A stretch of 64,000 nt of DNA from Legionella moravica DSM 19234 (GTDB taxonomy: Bacteria > Pseudomonadota > Gammaproteobacteria > Legionellales > Legionellaceae): positions 186,001 to 250,000 of the forward strand of contig NZ_AUHS01000003.1 of the NCBI RefSeq assembly GCF_000423305.1. The letters run 5' to 3'. Below the pieces are notes generated by a model. It did not search any database and was not told the DNA's origin. It saw only the letters and a program-made list of their open reading frames with translations. Of the stretch, positions 49,638 through 58,491 are shown piece by piece. Position numbers and translations under genes: made by a program. Position 1 is the stretch's first letter. Each line of letters begins with the position of its first letter.

Positions 49638-50639
49638 CTCTTTTTTTAATGAATAAATCTGCCTAAGCCACTCACGAGATGGCATGGCAGGAAAACCTCC
49701 CTCTCTAGCCCCTGGTGGGACGTCTTTAAGAACTTTGCTGCCAAACAAAATGTTTGCCTTGCTACCAATTTTTAAATGGCCAATGACACCAACCTGTCCC
49801 GATAAAGTAACGCAATCCCCTAATTCTGTACTACCCGCAATACCCACCTGAGCAACAATAATCGAGCCTCGCCCCACTTTAACGTTATGCCCTATCTGGA
49901 TCAGGTTATCCAAACGGCAAAAATCACCAATAACTGTGTTATCCAGCGATCCCCTGTCGATGCAGGTATTAGCCCCAATCTCAACATCATTACCGATAAT
50001 TACCCCTCCTCGGTGAGGAATTTTATAGTGTCCATATTCATCGCTTGCAAAACCAAAACCATCTTGACCAATGCGAGCACCAGGATAAACGATTACTTTG
50101 TTTCCCATGAGGGTATTGCTGATGGAGACATTATTTTCAATATGGCAATCATCGCCTAGAATAACGCCTTCACCAATATATGAATTAACACCAATTTTAC
50201 AACGAGCGCCAATACGAGCCCTGTCGCCAATAAAGGCACCATGTTCGATTTGACACTCGCTGCCAATTAATGCAGTTGATGAAACATAAGCTGATGCCGC
50301 TATAAAACTACGCGTTTGTTCTAAAGGATAAAAAAGTTGAGCAATCAGGGCATAAGCTTTATAGGGATTTTTATGAAGCAACAAATGCATCTGCTCAGGA
50401 GCATGCTCTTTGTATTCAGGAGCGAGTATACAGGCCCCAGCCAGTGAATGTTTTAAAGCCTTCAGATATTTTTTTTGGTGCAACATGGCCAGATTTGTCG
50501 ATTGAGCATCAGCAAGCGTCGCAATATCAGAAACCATAAATGAGCCCTGAGACTCCTGTAATAACTCAGCCCCGGAAATCTGAGCTAATTCAGCAAGACT
50601 GAAAGGTCCACGAGGAGTAGAAAATCGATGTGAATGCAT
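49608..50639 (-). CDS. lpxD: UDP-3-O-(3-hydroxyacyl)glucosamine N-acyltransferase
   Basis: This left-handed beta-helix acyltransferase adds the N-linked acyl chain in lipid A synthesis. It has a uridine-binding N-terminal domain and about ten hexapeptide repeats with the conserved IGQDGFGFA and the catalytic-His segment LIQIGHNVKVG. ATG 50639 has AAAGG five bases upstream; a TTG at 50657 would add six residues. It follows lpxA on the same strand without a fabZ between them. Confidence 0.94.
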   Translation of the reverse strand: MHSHRFSTPRGPFSLAELAQISGAELLQESQGSFMVSDIATLADAQSTNLAMLHQKKYLKALKHSLAGACILAPEYKEHAPEQMHLLLHKNPYKAYALIAQLFYPLEQTRSFIAASAYVSSTALIGSECQIEHGAFIGDRARIGARCKIGVNSYIGEGVILGDDCHIENNVSISNTLMGNKVIVYPGARIGQDGFGFASDEYGHYKIPHRGGVIIGNDVEIGANTCIDRGSLDNTVIGDFCRLDNLIQIGHNVKVGRGSIIVAQVGIAGSTELGDCVTLSGQVGVIGHLKIGSKANILFGSKVLKDVPPGAREGGFPAMPSREWLRQIYSLKKESGRGNIKNL

Positions 50640-50659
50640 AAGCACCTTTATTAACAAAA

Positions 50660-51490
50660 TTAACGATAGATACCGCGTGTTGAACTATTAAGAAATTTGA
50701 TAATGTCTTGAATATCCATGTTTTCAGGAAACTCTGATTTAAGCTGCTCAATGGCTGCTTTCATGGTAAGGCCTTGATGAAAGAGTATTTTATAAGCGCG
50801 CTGTATGGCAATTCGCGCTTCGGGTTCATATCCGTTACGACGAAGTCGTTCTATATTGATTCCGTACCGTTTTGCCGGATTGCCTGTAACCAAAGCAAAT
50901 GGAGTAACATCTTTAGTTATCAAACTAAGTGCACCAATCATTGACATACGCCCTAATTTGATGAATTGATGAAGCACGGAACAGGCGCCTACAGTGACCC
51001 TATCTTCAATAACTACATGACCCGCAATACCTACAGAATTGGTAAAAATATTATTATTCCCAATGGAAACATCATGCGCAACATGAACATAGGTCATGAT
51101 GACGTTGCTGTTGCCAATAAGGGTTTCTCCGCCACCTCCGGCTGTTCCACGGTTTATCGTCACATATTCTCTAATCACATTATCATTGCCAATAAAGAGC
51201 TTACTGATTTCACCCTTAAATTTAAGGTCTTGAGGAGTGCCACCCAGAATAGATCCAATACCAATATAATTCCGTTCGCCAATATGGGTCCAGCCTTCAA
51301 TGGTAACATGAGAGGCAATTGTAGTACCCTGCCCAATTCGAACATGCTCGCCAATTATTGAATAAGGACCAATCGTCACATCAGAACCAATTTTTGCTCC
51401 TGGGGCGATTACTGCTGTAGGGTGAATGCCCTTTGGAGATGAGATAATAGAACTGGGGACATAGGCATGATCTAACGGACTCACAAGCAT
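50660..51490 (-). CDS. lpxA: UDP-N-acetylglucosamine O-acyltransferase
   Basis: This first enzyme of lipid A synthesis transfers a 3-hydroxyacyl chain from ACP to UDP-GlcNAc. Hexapeptide repeats dominate residues 20-195, with the catalytic His in YVHVAHDVSIGNN and the HQFIKLGRMSMIG segment. It is 276 residues, slightly longer than the E. coli enzyme because of about 19 extra N-terminal residues. lpxD follows directly; many genomes have fabZ between them and it is missing here. Legionella is known to have lpx paralogues. Confidence 0.95.
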   Translation of the reverse strand: MLVSPLDHAYVPSSIISSPKGIHPTAVIAPGAKIGSDVTIGPYSIIGEHVRIGQGTTIASHVTIEGWTHIGERNYIGIGSILGGTPQDLKFKGEISKLFIGNDNVIREYVTINRGTAGGGGETLIGNSNVIMTYVHVAHDVSIGNNNIFTNSVGIAGHVVIEDRVTVGACSVLHQFIKLGRMSMIGALSLITKDVTPFALVTGNPAKRYGINIERLRRNGYEPEARIAIQRAYKILFHQGLTMKAAIEQLKSEFPENMDIQDIIKFLNSSTRGIYR

Positions 51491-51665
51491 GATGTTACCT
51501 CCACAACACTATTAATTTAAAACTTAAAGAACTGCGTCAACAGGAAAGAACGCCCCAGATAATCCATTAAACAACAACAGCCACCCATTAAAAGAGTATC
51601 AGGGGGAAAAAATGTTAAACAATCGACATGATTTGAAATGGATTCAAATCATGTCCACAAACGAG

Positions 51666-52775
51666 TTAAGCAAAATAGCTGAATTTAACGAATACGTCAC
51701 GAATAGCCAACCGCTGATTAAAATATAGGCTATTAGCGGTATTGTTGCCACGAATTGCATCAGGCGAAGTATTAGTCCAATATTGCTCTGTATTAATCCC
51801 ACCTTGAACCCCAACGCTACTGCCATTTTTTAAATCAAAATGAGTTGCAATCGCCAAATTGGACCCAATAACCAGTGATGTCCACATTCTGTTACTGCTA
51901 TTCTGAGTATAACTGTATCGGCCTGTTTGCTGGTAGCCAGGAATAAACGCAGTTGGTGTAGTAATCAGAGCTTCATTCCAACTGGTCTTGTAGGTTCCAC
52001 CTAAAAGTGAAGCAGAAACATCACCAACAAGGCTAAAGTATCGGTTTAAATCCCATGCTGCGCCCATACCTATACGAGGGCCAATTCCGAAATATTTCGC
52101 TGCATAATTCATTTGATCGGTCAATGGTTCAAGTGACGTATTAAAGGCATTGGGATCAATAGATATTAATGTTCCAGCATATTGAGCTGAAAATCCCTTT
52201 TTAAATTCTGATGCTTTAATGCCATAATAACGAGAAAAATGAACGTAATTCAAAAAATTACTTAGAAAATTTCTGTGTGTTATCAGATCAGCCGTTTGAT
52301 AGTCGTAATAAGCGCTCACTACTGCACTTGCAGGTCCTATCATCTCCTTCCCACCAGATGAAGCAATAAAAGCAGGATTTTCAAATTGAGATCTTACAAT
52401 CTGGCTTAATCGATTAACCAGCACATTGCTTTCACTGGTAATAGCTGTAGCCACAGTACCCCGATTTTTTAAATTGGTATAGCTTAAAACGACATCATGC
52501 CCGTTTTCTGGACCAAATTGATAACCCAAGCCCAAACTGTAACCCCAGCGTGAATCAGTATTCGTCATCAGTGCTGTTTGGGCTCCACCAACGATGGTAT
52601 CCGCAAACGGGGTTCTATTAATGCCGTCATCACTTAATGAACCGTATATAGGTGACACATAACCAAAGAAGCGCTTGCTATCATCGTGAACCTCGCCCAT
52701 GACTCCAGCAAAAGATAATGAGCTATTGGCTACAATCAAACTTAATAAACTGGCTTTCCTGACAAAATGCAACAT
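51666..52775 (-). CDS. Legionella major outer membrane protein family porin, divergent member
   Basis: The 369-residue protein has a signal peptide ending SFA-GVMGEVHDD, many alternating hydrophobic beta-strands, and a C-terminus ending VKFSYFA, a barrel-type terminal strand. The layout follows the MOMP (Legionella OmpS-like) family, but it shares little sequence with the three tandem copies at 61-64 kb, lacking the [11 protein letters not shown] motif. Probable role: outer-membrane porin or barrel. Confidence 0.82.
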   Translation of the reverse strand: MLHFVRKASLLSLIVANSSLSFAGVMGEVHDDSKRFFGYVSPIYGSLSDDGINRTPFADTIVGGAQTALMTNTDSRWGYSLGLGYQFGPENGHDVVLSYTNLKNRGTVATAITSESNVLVNRLSQIVRSQFENPAFIASSGGKEMIGPASAVVSAYYDYQTADLITHRNFLSNFLNYVHFSRYYGIKASEFKKGFSAQYAGTLISIDPNAFNTSLEPLTDQMNYAAKYFGIGPRIGMGAAWDLNRYFSLVGDVSASLLGGTYKTSWNEALITTPTAFIPGYQQTGRYSYTQNSSNRMWTSLVIGSNLAIATHFDLKNGSSVGVQGGINTEQYWTNTSPDAIRGNNTANSLYFNQRLAIRDVFVKFSYFA

Positions 52776-53249
52776 AATCCTTCAAACTCCTTGTTATTAT
52801 TAATATTCCTGATCCGGAATTTTCAAAACATAGTATCAATATACCCAAAATGCGTCTACGAATTTTTTAAATAAGGACCATTTTTATATTTTTATCCATT
52901 TTTAAATACTTGCTCTGTACATCACCCAAAAATCGGTCATGCCCGTGCAGACGGGCAACCATTTATGATTCATCACGGAAGCAAGATGAGATGACTCCCT
53001 GACCTATGTTGGACATCATATAATCTGGATCGCCAAAGAGAAATACTTGTTAACTTGATAGTTCATATGGCCTGAATAATAATTAAATGCTGCTCCAAAA
53101 TTTAAATTCACTATAAGGTGCATTCAAAATTCCTTTGAACTTTAAGTAGAGTTGACTGCACAATCTGCTCTTTAAAATACAAGGCAACAGTTTTGCATTT
53201 TCTCCTCAGATGCTTATAATCAAATCTCTTATCATACAAAGGGACTAAC
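52776..53249. other. 474-base intergenic region between the porin and the CBS gene
   Basis: It holds the divergent promoters. A stable hairpin GCCCGT-GCAG-ACGGGC (52941-52956) stands alone about 165 bases from the porin start. On the minus strand it is followed by ATGACCGATTTTT, so it could end a small transcript. The CBS promoter is annotated separately. Confidence 0.5.
53193..53220 (+). promoter_or_regulatory. Candidate promoter of the CBS gene
   Basis: TTGCAT and a perfect TATAAT are separated by 16 bases, 30 bases upstream of the ATG. Confidence 0.55.
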
Positions 53250-54200
53250 ATGATTTACCCTAATATTCTGGCCACCATAGGACATACTCCGGTAGTAAAA
53301 ATTAATCGCTTAGGTAGCGATTTAGACTGCGAACTCTACGCTAAATGTGAATTTTTCAATCCCGGAGGCTCGGTTAAAGACCGGATCGGGTACGAGATGG
53401 TTATTCAGGCTGAACGCCAGGGAAGAATTAAACCAGGGGATACTCTGATAGAACCCACTTCCGGAAATACAGGAATAGGTATAGCACTGGCAGGAGCCGT
53501 GTTAGGATATAAAGTGATTATCACCATGCCGGAAAAAATGAGCCAGGAAAAACAATCCGTTCTTGAACTCCTGGGAGCAACAATATACAGAACACGGACA
53601 GAGGCTGCATCGCACGAACCAGACAGCCACATTTCCCTGGCAAAAGCACTTCAAGCAAAAATACCCAACTCGCACATCCTTGATCAATACTCAAACCCCA
53701 ACAATCCTAATGCCCACTATCATGGAACAGCCCAGGAAATAATTGATGATTTTGGTATGGACTTACACATGGTGGTAGCAGGAGTTGGAACTGGCGGCAC
53801 AATAACAGGCATAGCAAAACGCTTGAAGGAACACAATCCAAAAATCCAGATCATTGGCGCTGATCCGGAAGGTTCTATACTGGGTGGCGGAACTGAAATC
53901 AAATCCTATCTGGTTGAAGGAATAGGTTATGATTTCTTTCCTGATGTTTTGGATAATAACCTAATTGATGCCTATGTTAAGACAAATGATGCTGACTCAT
54001 TCCACACTGCAAGACGATTAATTCACGAGGAAGGATTACTCGTAGGAGGCTCTTGCGGTGCTGCGATGTGGGCGGCATTGCAGGCTGCAAAATCCTTAAC
54101 AAAGGGACAAAAATGCCTGGTCATTTTACCAGACTCCATTCGAAACTACATGTCAAAATTTGCACATGATGAATGGATGAAACAACAAGGATTTCTGTAA
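53250..54200 (+). CDS. Cystathionine beta-synthase, catalytic core only
   Basis: The 316-residue PLP enzyme has the Schiff-base lysine Lys43 in [10 protein letters not shown], the phosphate loop [22 protein letters not shown] and the segment [11 protein letters not shown]. From memory the sequence resembles the catalytic core of eukaryotic CBS (for example the EGIGYDF region and the end [18 protein letters not shown]) more than CysK or CysM. The N-terminal heme region and C-terminal CBS domains of the human enzyme are absent. It should condense serine and homocysteine; O-acetylserine sulfhydrylase activity cannot be excluded. No cystathionine lyase gene is adjacent. Confidence 0.85.
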   Translation: MIYPNILATIGHTPVVKINRLGSDLDCELYAKCEFFNPGGSVKDRIGYEMVIQAERQGRIKPGDTLIEPTSGNTGIGIALAGAVLGYKVIITMPEKMSQEKQSVLELLGATIYRTRTEAASHEPDSHISLAKALQAKIPNSHILDQYSNPNNPNAHYHGTAQEIIDDFGMDLHMVVAGVGTGGTITGIAKRLKEHNPKIQIIGADPEGSILGGGTEIKSYLVEGIGYDFFPDVLDNNLIDAYVKTNDADSFHTARRLIHEEGLLVGGSCGAAMWAALQAAKSLTKGQKCLVILPDSIRNYMSKFAHDEWMKQQGFL

Positions 54201-54211
54201 ACAATCCAGAA

Positions 54212-54254
54212 GAGGTGTTGAATTGACTCCAGAGTGGAGTCAATTCAACACCTC
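54212..54254. terminator. Perfect 20-bp hairpin between convergent CBS and OTU-like genes
   Basis: Positions 54212-54231 (beginning GAGGTGTTG) are perfectly complementary to 54235-54254, with a 3-base loop. It begins 12 bases after the CBS stop codon and there is no U-tract. Position suggests a bidirectional terminator or transcript-stabilising hairpin. Confidence 0.6.
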
Positions 54255-54312
54255 ACAAGACAATTGATTAAACGGGCTTAAAGTCCATAAATCTGAGCAA
54301 TCAACAAGCAGA

Positions 54313-55350
54313 TCAGGCGGCTGGACTAGCTGCCCGCATTCCGGGTTTATCCATATAATCCAATAATAGATCAGGATCTACCTGATTCAGACTAATCCAC
54401 TCAGCCAAAGTTCCAGCTAATTCTTCATTCACATATTGCGCATTACTCATGCCATCAACTTTAATTACCCTGCCTTCAGGTGCAGTTAATTTTGAGAAAA
54501 ATAATTTGGAGTCGGGAATAATCGTGCTTTGTGACGGCAAAAATTTGATATAGAGTGTTATCAAATGTTCTCTTGTCAAACCTTCCATCAATAAGTTCTT
54601 TTTCCATTGCTCATAAGTTCTTAAAATCTGTTTATTATCTGATTTAATCAAATCGATTATTTCGGCAAGAGTACTCTTATCACATTCTTCGTTTATAACT
54701 GGCTCAGGAGGCTTAATTGCCAATTGACCTACATAAGCATAATCCGCTTCATTTTTGACTCTAGGATAATAGTTACCCTCATTAACCTGTAAGGTCAGTT
54801 CGGCTTTAAACATATGAGACGGGCCATGAGAATATATCTCTCTGAGCCGCAATTCTTTTCCCTGTTCCGTAAAAGAAAGAACAATCGTTATCCCCAGGGC
54901 ATGGGATAAAGCGCGAAGAACACTAGAAGGAACTGTTGTATCATGCTGGCGCAGAAACGCTTTAGGCGTATTGACATTAAGGCCATCGAAAGCTTCACGG
55001 TAATCTAAAGGGTGGGCGTACACTTCATCTATAGTAATTTGGTGTAATACATAGGCCAAACATTCTACCACCTCGGATTTACGCGCGTTGTTAATTAATA
55101 TTCCCATGCGCTCTGTTGGCGTCAGGTATGCTTGATTCGAAATAAATTTGGGATAATAAGTATAAAAGCGCTCTAATATTTTCTTTAAAGTATGATCATT
55201 AACACGGTTAGATTGTTTAAAAAAATCAATAAAAGCTACAGCCAGAGCTTGAAACTGCTTGCCACCCACATTAATAAATGTATCTTCTGATATGACCTGC
55301 TTTTTATCGTGTTTTGCAAGAGCCCTATCAAAAAAACTGTTTCTGGCCAT
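54313..55350 (-). CDS. Unknown protein with weak OTU-like features, no intact catalytic residues
   Basis: The protein of about 345 residues starts at ATG 55350 (GGAG six bases upstream). Its first 200 residues recall OTU cysteine proteases: GGKQFQALAVAFIDFF (residues 29-44) aligns with the nucleophile motif D-G-N-C-x-F-R-A but has Lys31 instead of Cys; VLRALSHALGITIVLS (about 144-159) looks like the OTU core strand; and GNYYPRV (192-198) sits where the catalytic His-Tyr usually is, with Tyr instead of His. If this is correct it is a pseudo-deubiquitinase. The C-terminal 150 residues are helical and unknown. It may be a secreted effector; no signal is diagnostic. Confidence 0.5.
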   Translation of the reverse strand: MARNSFFDRALAKHDKKQVISEDTFINVGGKQFQALAVAFIDFFKQSNRVNDHTLKKILERFYTYYPKFISNQAYLTPTERMGILINNARKSEVVECLAYVLHQITIDEVYAHPLDYREAFDGLNVNTPKAFLRQHDTTVPSSVLRALSHALGITIVLSFTEQGKELRLREIYSHGPSHMFKAELTLQVNEGNYYPRVKNEADYAYVGQLAIKPPEPVINEECDKSTLAEIIDLIKSDNKQILRTYEQWKKNLLMEGLTREHLITLYIKFLPSQSTIIPDSKLFFSKLTAPEGRVIKVDGMSNAQYVNEELAGTLAEWISLNQVDPDLLLDYMDKPGMRAASPAA

Positions 55351-55943
55351 GGTACTCTCCACCCCCTAATCTATATGTCCATTCTAATGAATCAATATTA
55401 AGGAAATATTAACTGGCTTTTTACAATTTACTGTACTAATTTCCATTAGGAAGCAGTAATTAAAATCAAAACGTCTATTTAATCAACTTCAGTAGATGCG
55501 ACTCTCACTTTAGAGGCTGAAGACAAGCCCACCACGTAGCGGTCTTAGAGCAATTATCAACAACGCTTGAATAATTTAAAACAGGGATACGTACGGAAAT
55601 GAAGCATAAAGCTTGCCAAAATCACACGATCATCTATTAAACCATCAGCCCCTGGTAACAGCACTAATCGAATCACACATCGATGGATTAAAGCAAATAT
55701 GGGCATTCGATCAAACCAACATATCAGAGATAGCTTCAACTGGCTTTAATGCACAAATCAAGTTCCAATTTTGCCGTTCCAAAAACATTTTTAACGATAT
55801 AGAATGAACTATAACTACAATACATAGGTAAATAAGATCACAATACCTAATCAGGAACTCATTGCCAGACCTGACTTAAGATTGTAACGGAACTGTGTAT
55901 AGAGAGCATTCTACTGGAAAAGATGGAACGAAAAGGAGAGCGC
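55351..55943. other. 593-base intergenic region, no convincing gene
   Basis: Two overlapping short reading frames (plus strand 55613-55807, minus strand 55557-55739) lack SD sequences and recognisable motifs, so I do not call them. The right end carries TTAAGA-N16-TATAGA at 55876-55903, a weak promoter candidate for the coiled-coil/methyltransferase pair. Confidence 0.5.
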
Positions 55944-56669
55944 ATGGAACAGTATCAAGATAATGATATAGTCCGCGTCAAAGAGTTATTGAGGCATACA
56001 GGCGAATTTATCGCTTATTTTGAACTTGCTGAAACCAAGATGTTGGAGTGGCGGGAAGAAATTGAACAACAAAATACCAAATTACTGCACTGCACTCAAT
56101 CGCTACAAAATGAGCTGGCCACAATTATCGACTTGTTATCCCAAGCAGGAGTAGCCCAATTTAAAGTAACGGCAGAAAAAGCATTGGTACAAGGGGAGGC
56201 CAATCTGCACATATTAGAGCGTAACTGCAATGAATTCGCTCTTACATTTCAACAGCATCAGAACCAACTCACCACGTTAACCGAACAATGTATTGATAAA
56301 ATTGAAAAAAACGCTACAAAGGCAACGCAAACGATCGTAGCTCAACTGGCTCGATACGACGTTCATCAATTTCATCGCATAGCCAGTGAAAGCTGTGATC
56401 ATGTTGAACGAGTAGCGAACGACGCAGTAAACAAAAGCAATAAACTACTTAACATGTTTCAGTTAAGATTTGGCCTCTTTGCGGTCTTTACCACGCTCTT
56501 AACGGCCTTTGTTATTGTACTGTATCTTAGCGATGAGCTTCCCTGGGAAATGCATCGCCAAGCAATGAATGAGCGAGAGGCCGGAAAAGTACTACTCCAG
56601 GCATGGCCCAATTTAAGTCAGGAAGAAAAAGAAAAAATCTTAAATGATGATGGCTTACGGCATGGTTGA
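55944..56669 (+). CDS. Coiled-coil membrane protein, partner of the DOT1-like methyltransferase
   Basis: The product of 241 residues begins at ATG 55944 after GGAG. It has a long helical coiled-coil region rich in Gln and Glu (about 20-165), one transmembrane segment (about 178-200, FGLFAVFTTLLTAFVIVLYL) and a short charged C-terminal tail. I recognise no family. Its end overlaps the start of the methyltransferase gene by 26 bases, so the two are likely translated together and their products may sit in one membrane complex; this is inference. Confidence 0.72.
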   Translation: MEQYQDNDIVRVKELLRHTGEFIAYFELAETKMLEWREEIEQQNTKLLHCTQSLQNELATIIDLLSQAGVAQFKVTAEKALVQGEANLHILERNCNEFALTFQQHQNQLTTLTEQCIDKIEKNATKATQTIVAQLARYDVHQFHRIASESCDHVERVANDAVNKSNKLLNMFQLRFGLFAVFTTLLTAFVIVLYLSDELPWEMHRQAMNEREAGKVLLQAWPNLSQEEKEKILNDDGLRHG

Positions 56670-57399
56670 TACCATTTTCAATTTCATGCATCTCACCGCA
56701 ACCCTGCTTTTCCTCGTGATAATGTTCCTATTGCTATTTAATTATGTGCCTAAAATGCTAAGGCGATTCAAAATTCAGCGATGGCAACATTCTTTGAATC
56801 TGCCCAAACATGCTCAAGTTTTTAAGCAATTGTACACAGAGGTGGATGGATTCTCTCTTTCTCGCCTGGCAAGGCATAATCAGAAGGAGGATGCAATTGA
56901 ATATACTTATGGTGAAATTGAATTTTTGCCTTTTATAGCTCTGTTATCTTTAGTCAGTCCAGACTGCGACACTGTATTTTATGATTTGGGATGCGGGGTG
57001 GGAAAAGCGGTAATTGCCTGTGGTATGGTTTATCCTGTACGGAAAAGCATCGGTGTAGAGATACTTCCGGAGCTTTATTCAAGTGCCTGCGCTCAAATCC
57101 AAAAACTTGCTGCCAATCCTGACTACAGGACTCAAACACAATGCATCCAATTTATTAACAGCGATCTATTGGACGTTGATTTAAATGAAGCAACCCTCGT
57201 TTTTATTAATTCCACCACATTTTTCGGTACAACCTGGGAGCGAGTCAATTCGATGCTCAGTCATTTACCGCAAATTCACACTGTAATTACAACGAGCAAA
57301 CCCTTACTAAACCGTGAATTTACAATGATAACCCGTACCAAATTACAAATGAGCTGGGGGATTGTCCCAGCATTTATACATATTAGAAAACTAATTTAA
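56644..57399 (+). CDS. Membrane-anchored DOT1-like SAM methyltransferase
   Basis: The 251-residue protein has one N-terminal transmembrane helix (about 15-34), then a class I SAM domain that follows the order of DOT1 histone H3K79 methyltransferases: YTYGEIEFLPF (Tyr89-Gly-Glu91), motif I DLGCGVGKAV (Asp114-Gly120; DOT1 has DLGSGVG), GVEILPEL, a LVFINSTTFF segment in place of DOT1 VLVNNFAF, and TTSKPL (Ser218-Lys-Pro) in place of SSKPF. The target is unknown; a protein lysine is suggested by the resemblance only. The start may be ATG 56662 instead, which would still overlap the upstream gene. Confidence 0.72.
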   Translation: MMMAYGMVDTIFNFMHLTATLLFLVIMFLLLFNYVPKMLRRFKIQRWQHSLNLPKHAQVFKQLYTEVDGFSLSRLARHNQKEDAIEYTYGEIEFLPFIALLSLVSPDCDTVFYDLGCGVGKAVIACGMVYPVRKSIGVEILPELYSSACAQIQKLAANPDYRTQTQCIQFINSDLLDVDLNEATLVFINSTTFFGTTWERVNSMLSHLPQIHTVITTSKPLLNREFTMITRTKLQMSWGIVPAFIHIRKLI

Positions 57400-57418
57400 A
57401 CTAACTGGCTTGAAAACA

Positions 57419-57446
57419 TTGAATAATTTTTTTCCCCGTCTATACT
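57419..57446 (+). promoter_or_regulatory. Candidate promoter of ihfB
   Basis: TTGAAT and TATACT are separated by 16 bases, about 78 bases upstream of the ihfB ATG. Confidence 0.45.
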
Positions 57447-57524
57447 TATAAAACAAAGGAAAAATGTCAGCACCTGCTGTGTCTTGGTAGCAGACTTTAG
57501 ATCACGCGACAAAACGAGGTGGGT

Positions 57525-57836
57525 ATGATTAAATCGGAACTCATTGAACACATCGCTGCTCGAATGACGCATCTTTCAGAAAAACAAGTAGCTGATGGGA
57601 TCAACAGAATCTTGGAATTAATGAGTGAAGCCCTCATTAATGGGCAAAGAATCGAAATTAGGGGATTTGGAAGTTTTTCACTGCATTATCGGCCACCGCG
57701 AAATGCTCATAATCCTAAAACCGGGGAAAAAGTTGTGACTGAAGCAAAACACAGTCCTCATTTCAAACCAGGCAAAGAACTTCGTGAGCGAGTCGATGCG
57801 TCTCGAGCAAAATATCCATTGTCTGAAGAGGATTGA
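57525..57836 (+). CDS. ihfB: Integration host factor subunit beta
   Basis: This DNA-bending nucleoid protein subunit is 104 residues, with KSELIEHIA at the start, [28 protein letters not shown] (in parts) and the DNA-intercalating Pro region, followed by [12 protein letters not shown]. It matches IHF-beta better than HU or IHF-alpha. ATG 57525 is chosen because AGG lies about six bases upstream; GTG 57519 is an alternative. The C-terminal extension (about 12 residues) is longer than in E. coli. Confidence 0.95.
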   Translation: MIKSELIEHIAARMTHLSEKQVADGINRILELMSEALINGQRIEIRGFGSFSLHYRPPRNAHNPKTGEKVVTEAKHSPHFKPGKELRERVDASRAKYPLSEED

Positions 57837-57878
57837 GTGTTCACAAGCTCACAAAGGAATGTAATAGACCAACGGATA

Positions 57879-57905
57879 ATCCCGTATATCAAAGTGATAC
57901 GGGAT
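57879..57905. terminator. Hairpin between convergent ihfB and dcd
   Basis: ATCCCGTAT (57879-57887) pairs perfectly with ATACGGGAT (57897-57905) with a 9-base loop. No U-tract follows. Confidence 0.5.
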
Positions 57906-57924
57906 CACCAATTCAGATAATATC

Positions 57925-58491
57925 TTACGTGCGTGGCAAAGTCACACCCGTTTGCCCTTGATATTTTCCACCACGATCGCGGTAAGAAACGGCACACACT
58001 TCGCTTGCCTCTAAAAACAACATTTGCGCCACGCCTTCATTTGCATAAATTTTAGCAGGCAACGTTGTAGTATTTGAAAATTCCAAAGTCACATGTCCTT
58101 CCCACTCAGGTTCTAAAGGTGTTACATTCACAATAATTCCACAGCGTGCATAAGTTGATTTCCCCAAACAGATAGTCAAAACATTTCGGGGAATACGAAA
58201 ATATTCAACAGTTCGGGCCAATGCAAATGAATTGGGCGGTATGATGCAAACATCGGATGTCACATCGATAAAACTATTTTCATCAAATGCTTTGGGATCG
58301 ACAATAGCAGAATTGATATTGGTAAAAATCTTGAATTCATTAGAGCAACGGACATCATAACCATAGCTTGACACACCATAAGAAATGATACGACCGCCAT
58401 CATTTTCTCTTACTTGTCCGGATTGGAACGGGGAGATCATTCCATGCTCACGAGCCATTTTCTCAATCCATCTATCTGACTTAATTGACAC
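57925..58491 (-). CDS. dcd: dCTP deaminase
   Basis: This enzyme deaminates dCTP to dUTP for thymidylate synthesis. The 188-residue trimer-forming protein has [25 protein letters not shown] and the catalytic Glu in [14 protein letters not shown]. Length is standard. It converges on ihfB and has a complex inverted-repeat region upstream (58519-58563). Confidence 0.96.
   Translation of the reverse strand: MSIKSDRWIEKMAREHGMISPFQSGQVRENDGGRIISYGVSSYGYDVRCSNEFKIFTNINSAIVDPKAFDENSFIDVTSDVCIIPPNSFALARTVEYFRIPRNVLTICLGKSTYARCGIIVNVTPLEPEWEGHVTLEFSNTTTLPAKIYANEGVAQMLFLEASEVCAVSYRDRGGKYQGQTGVTLPRT

Noticed and set aside
55557-55807. Two overlapping 60-64-codon frames on opposite strands
   Set aside because: No SD sequence, no family pattern, and each is explained by chance in A/T-rich DNA.
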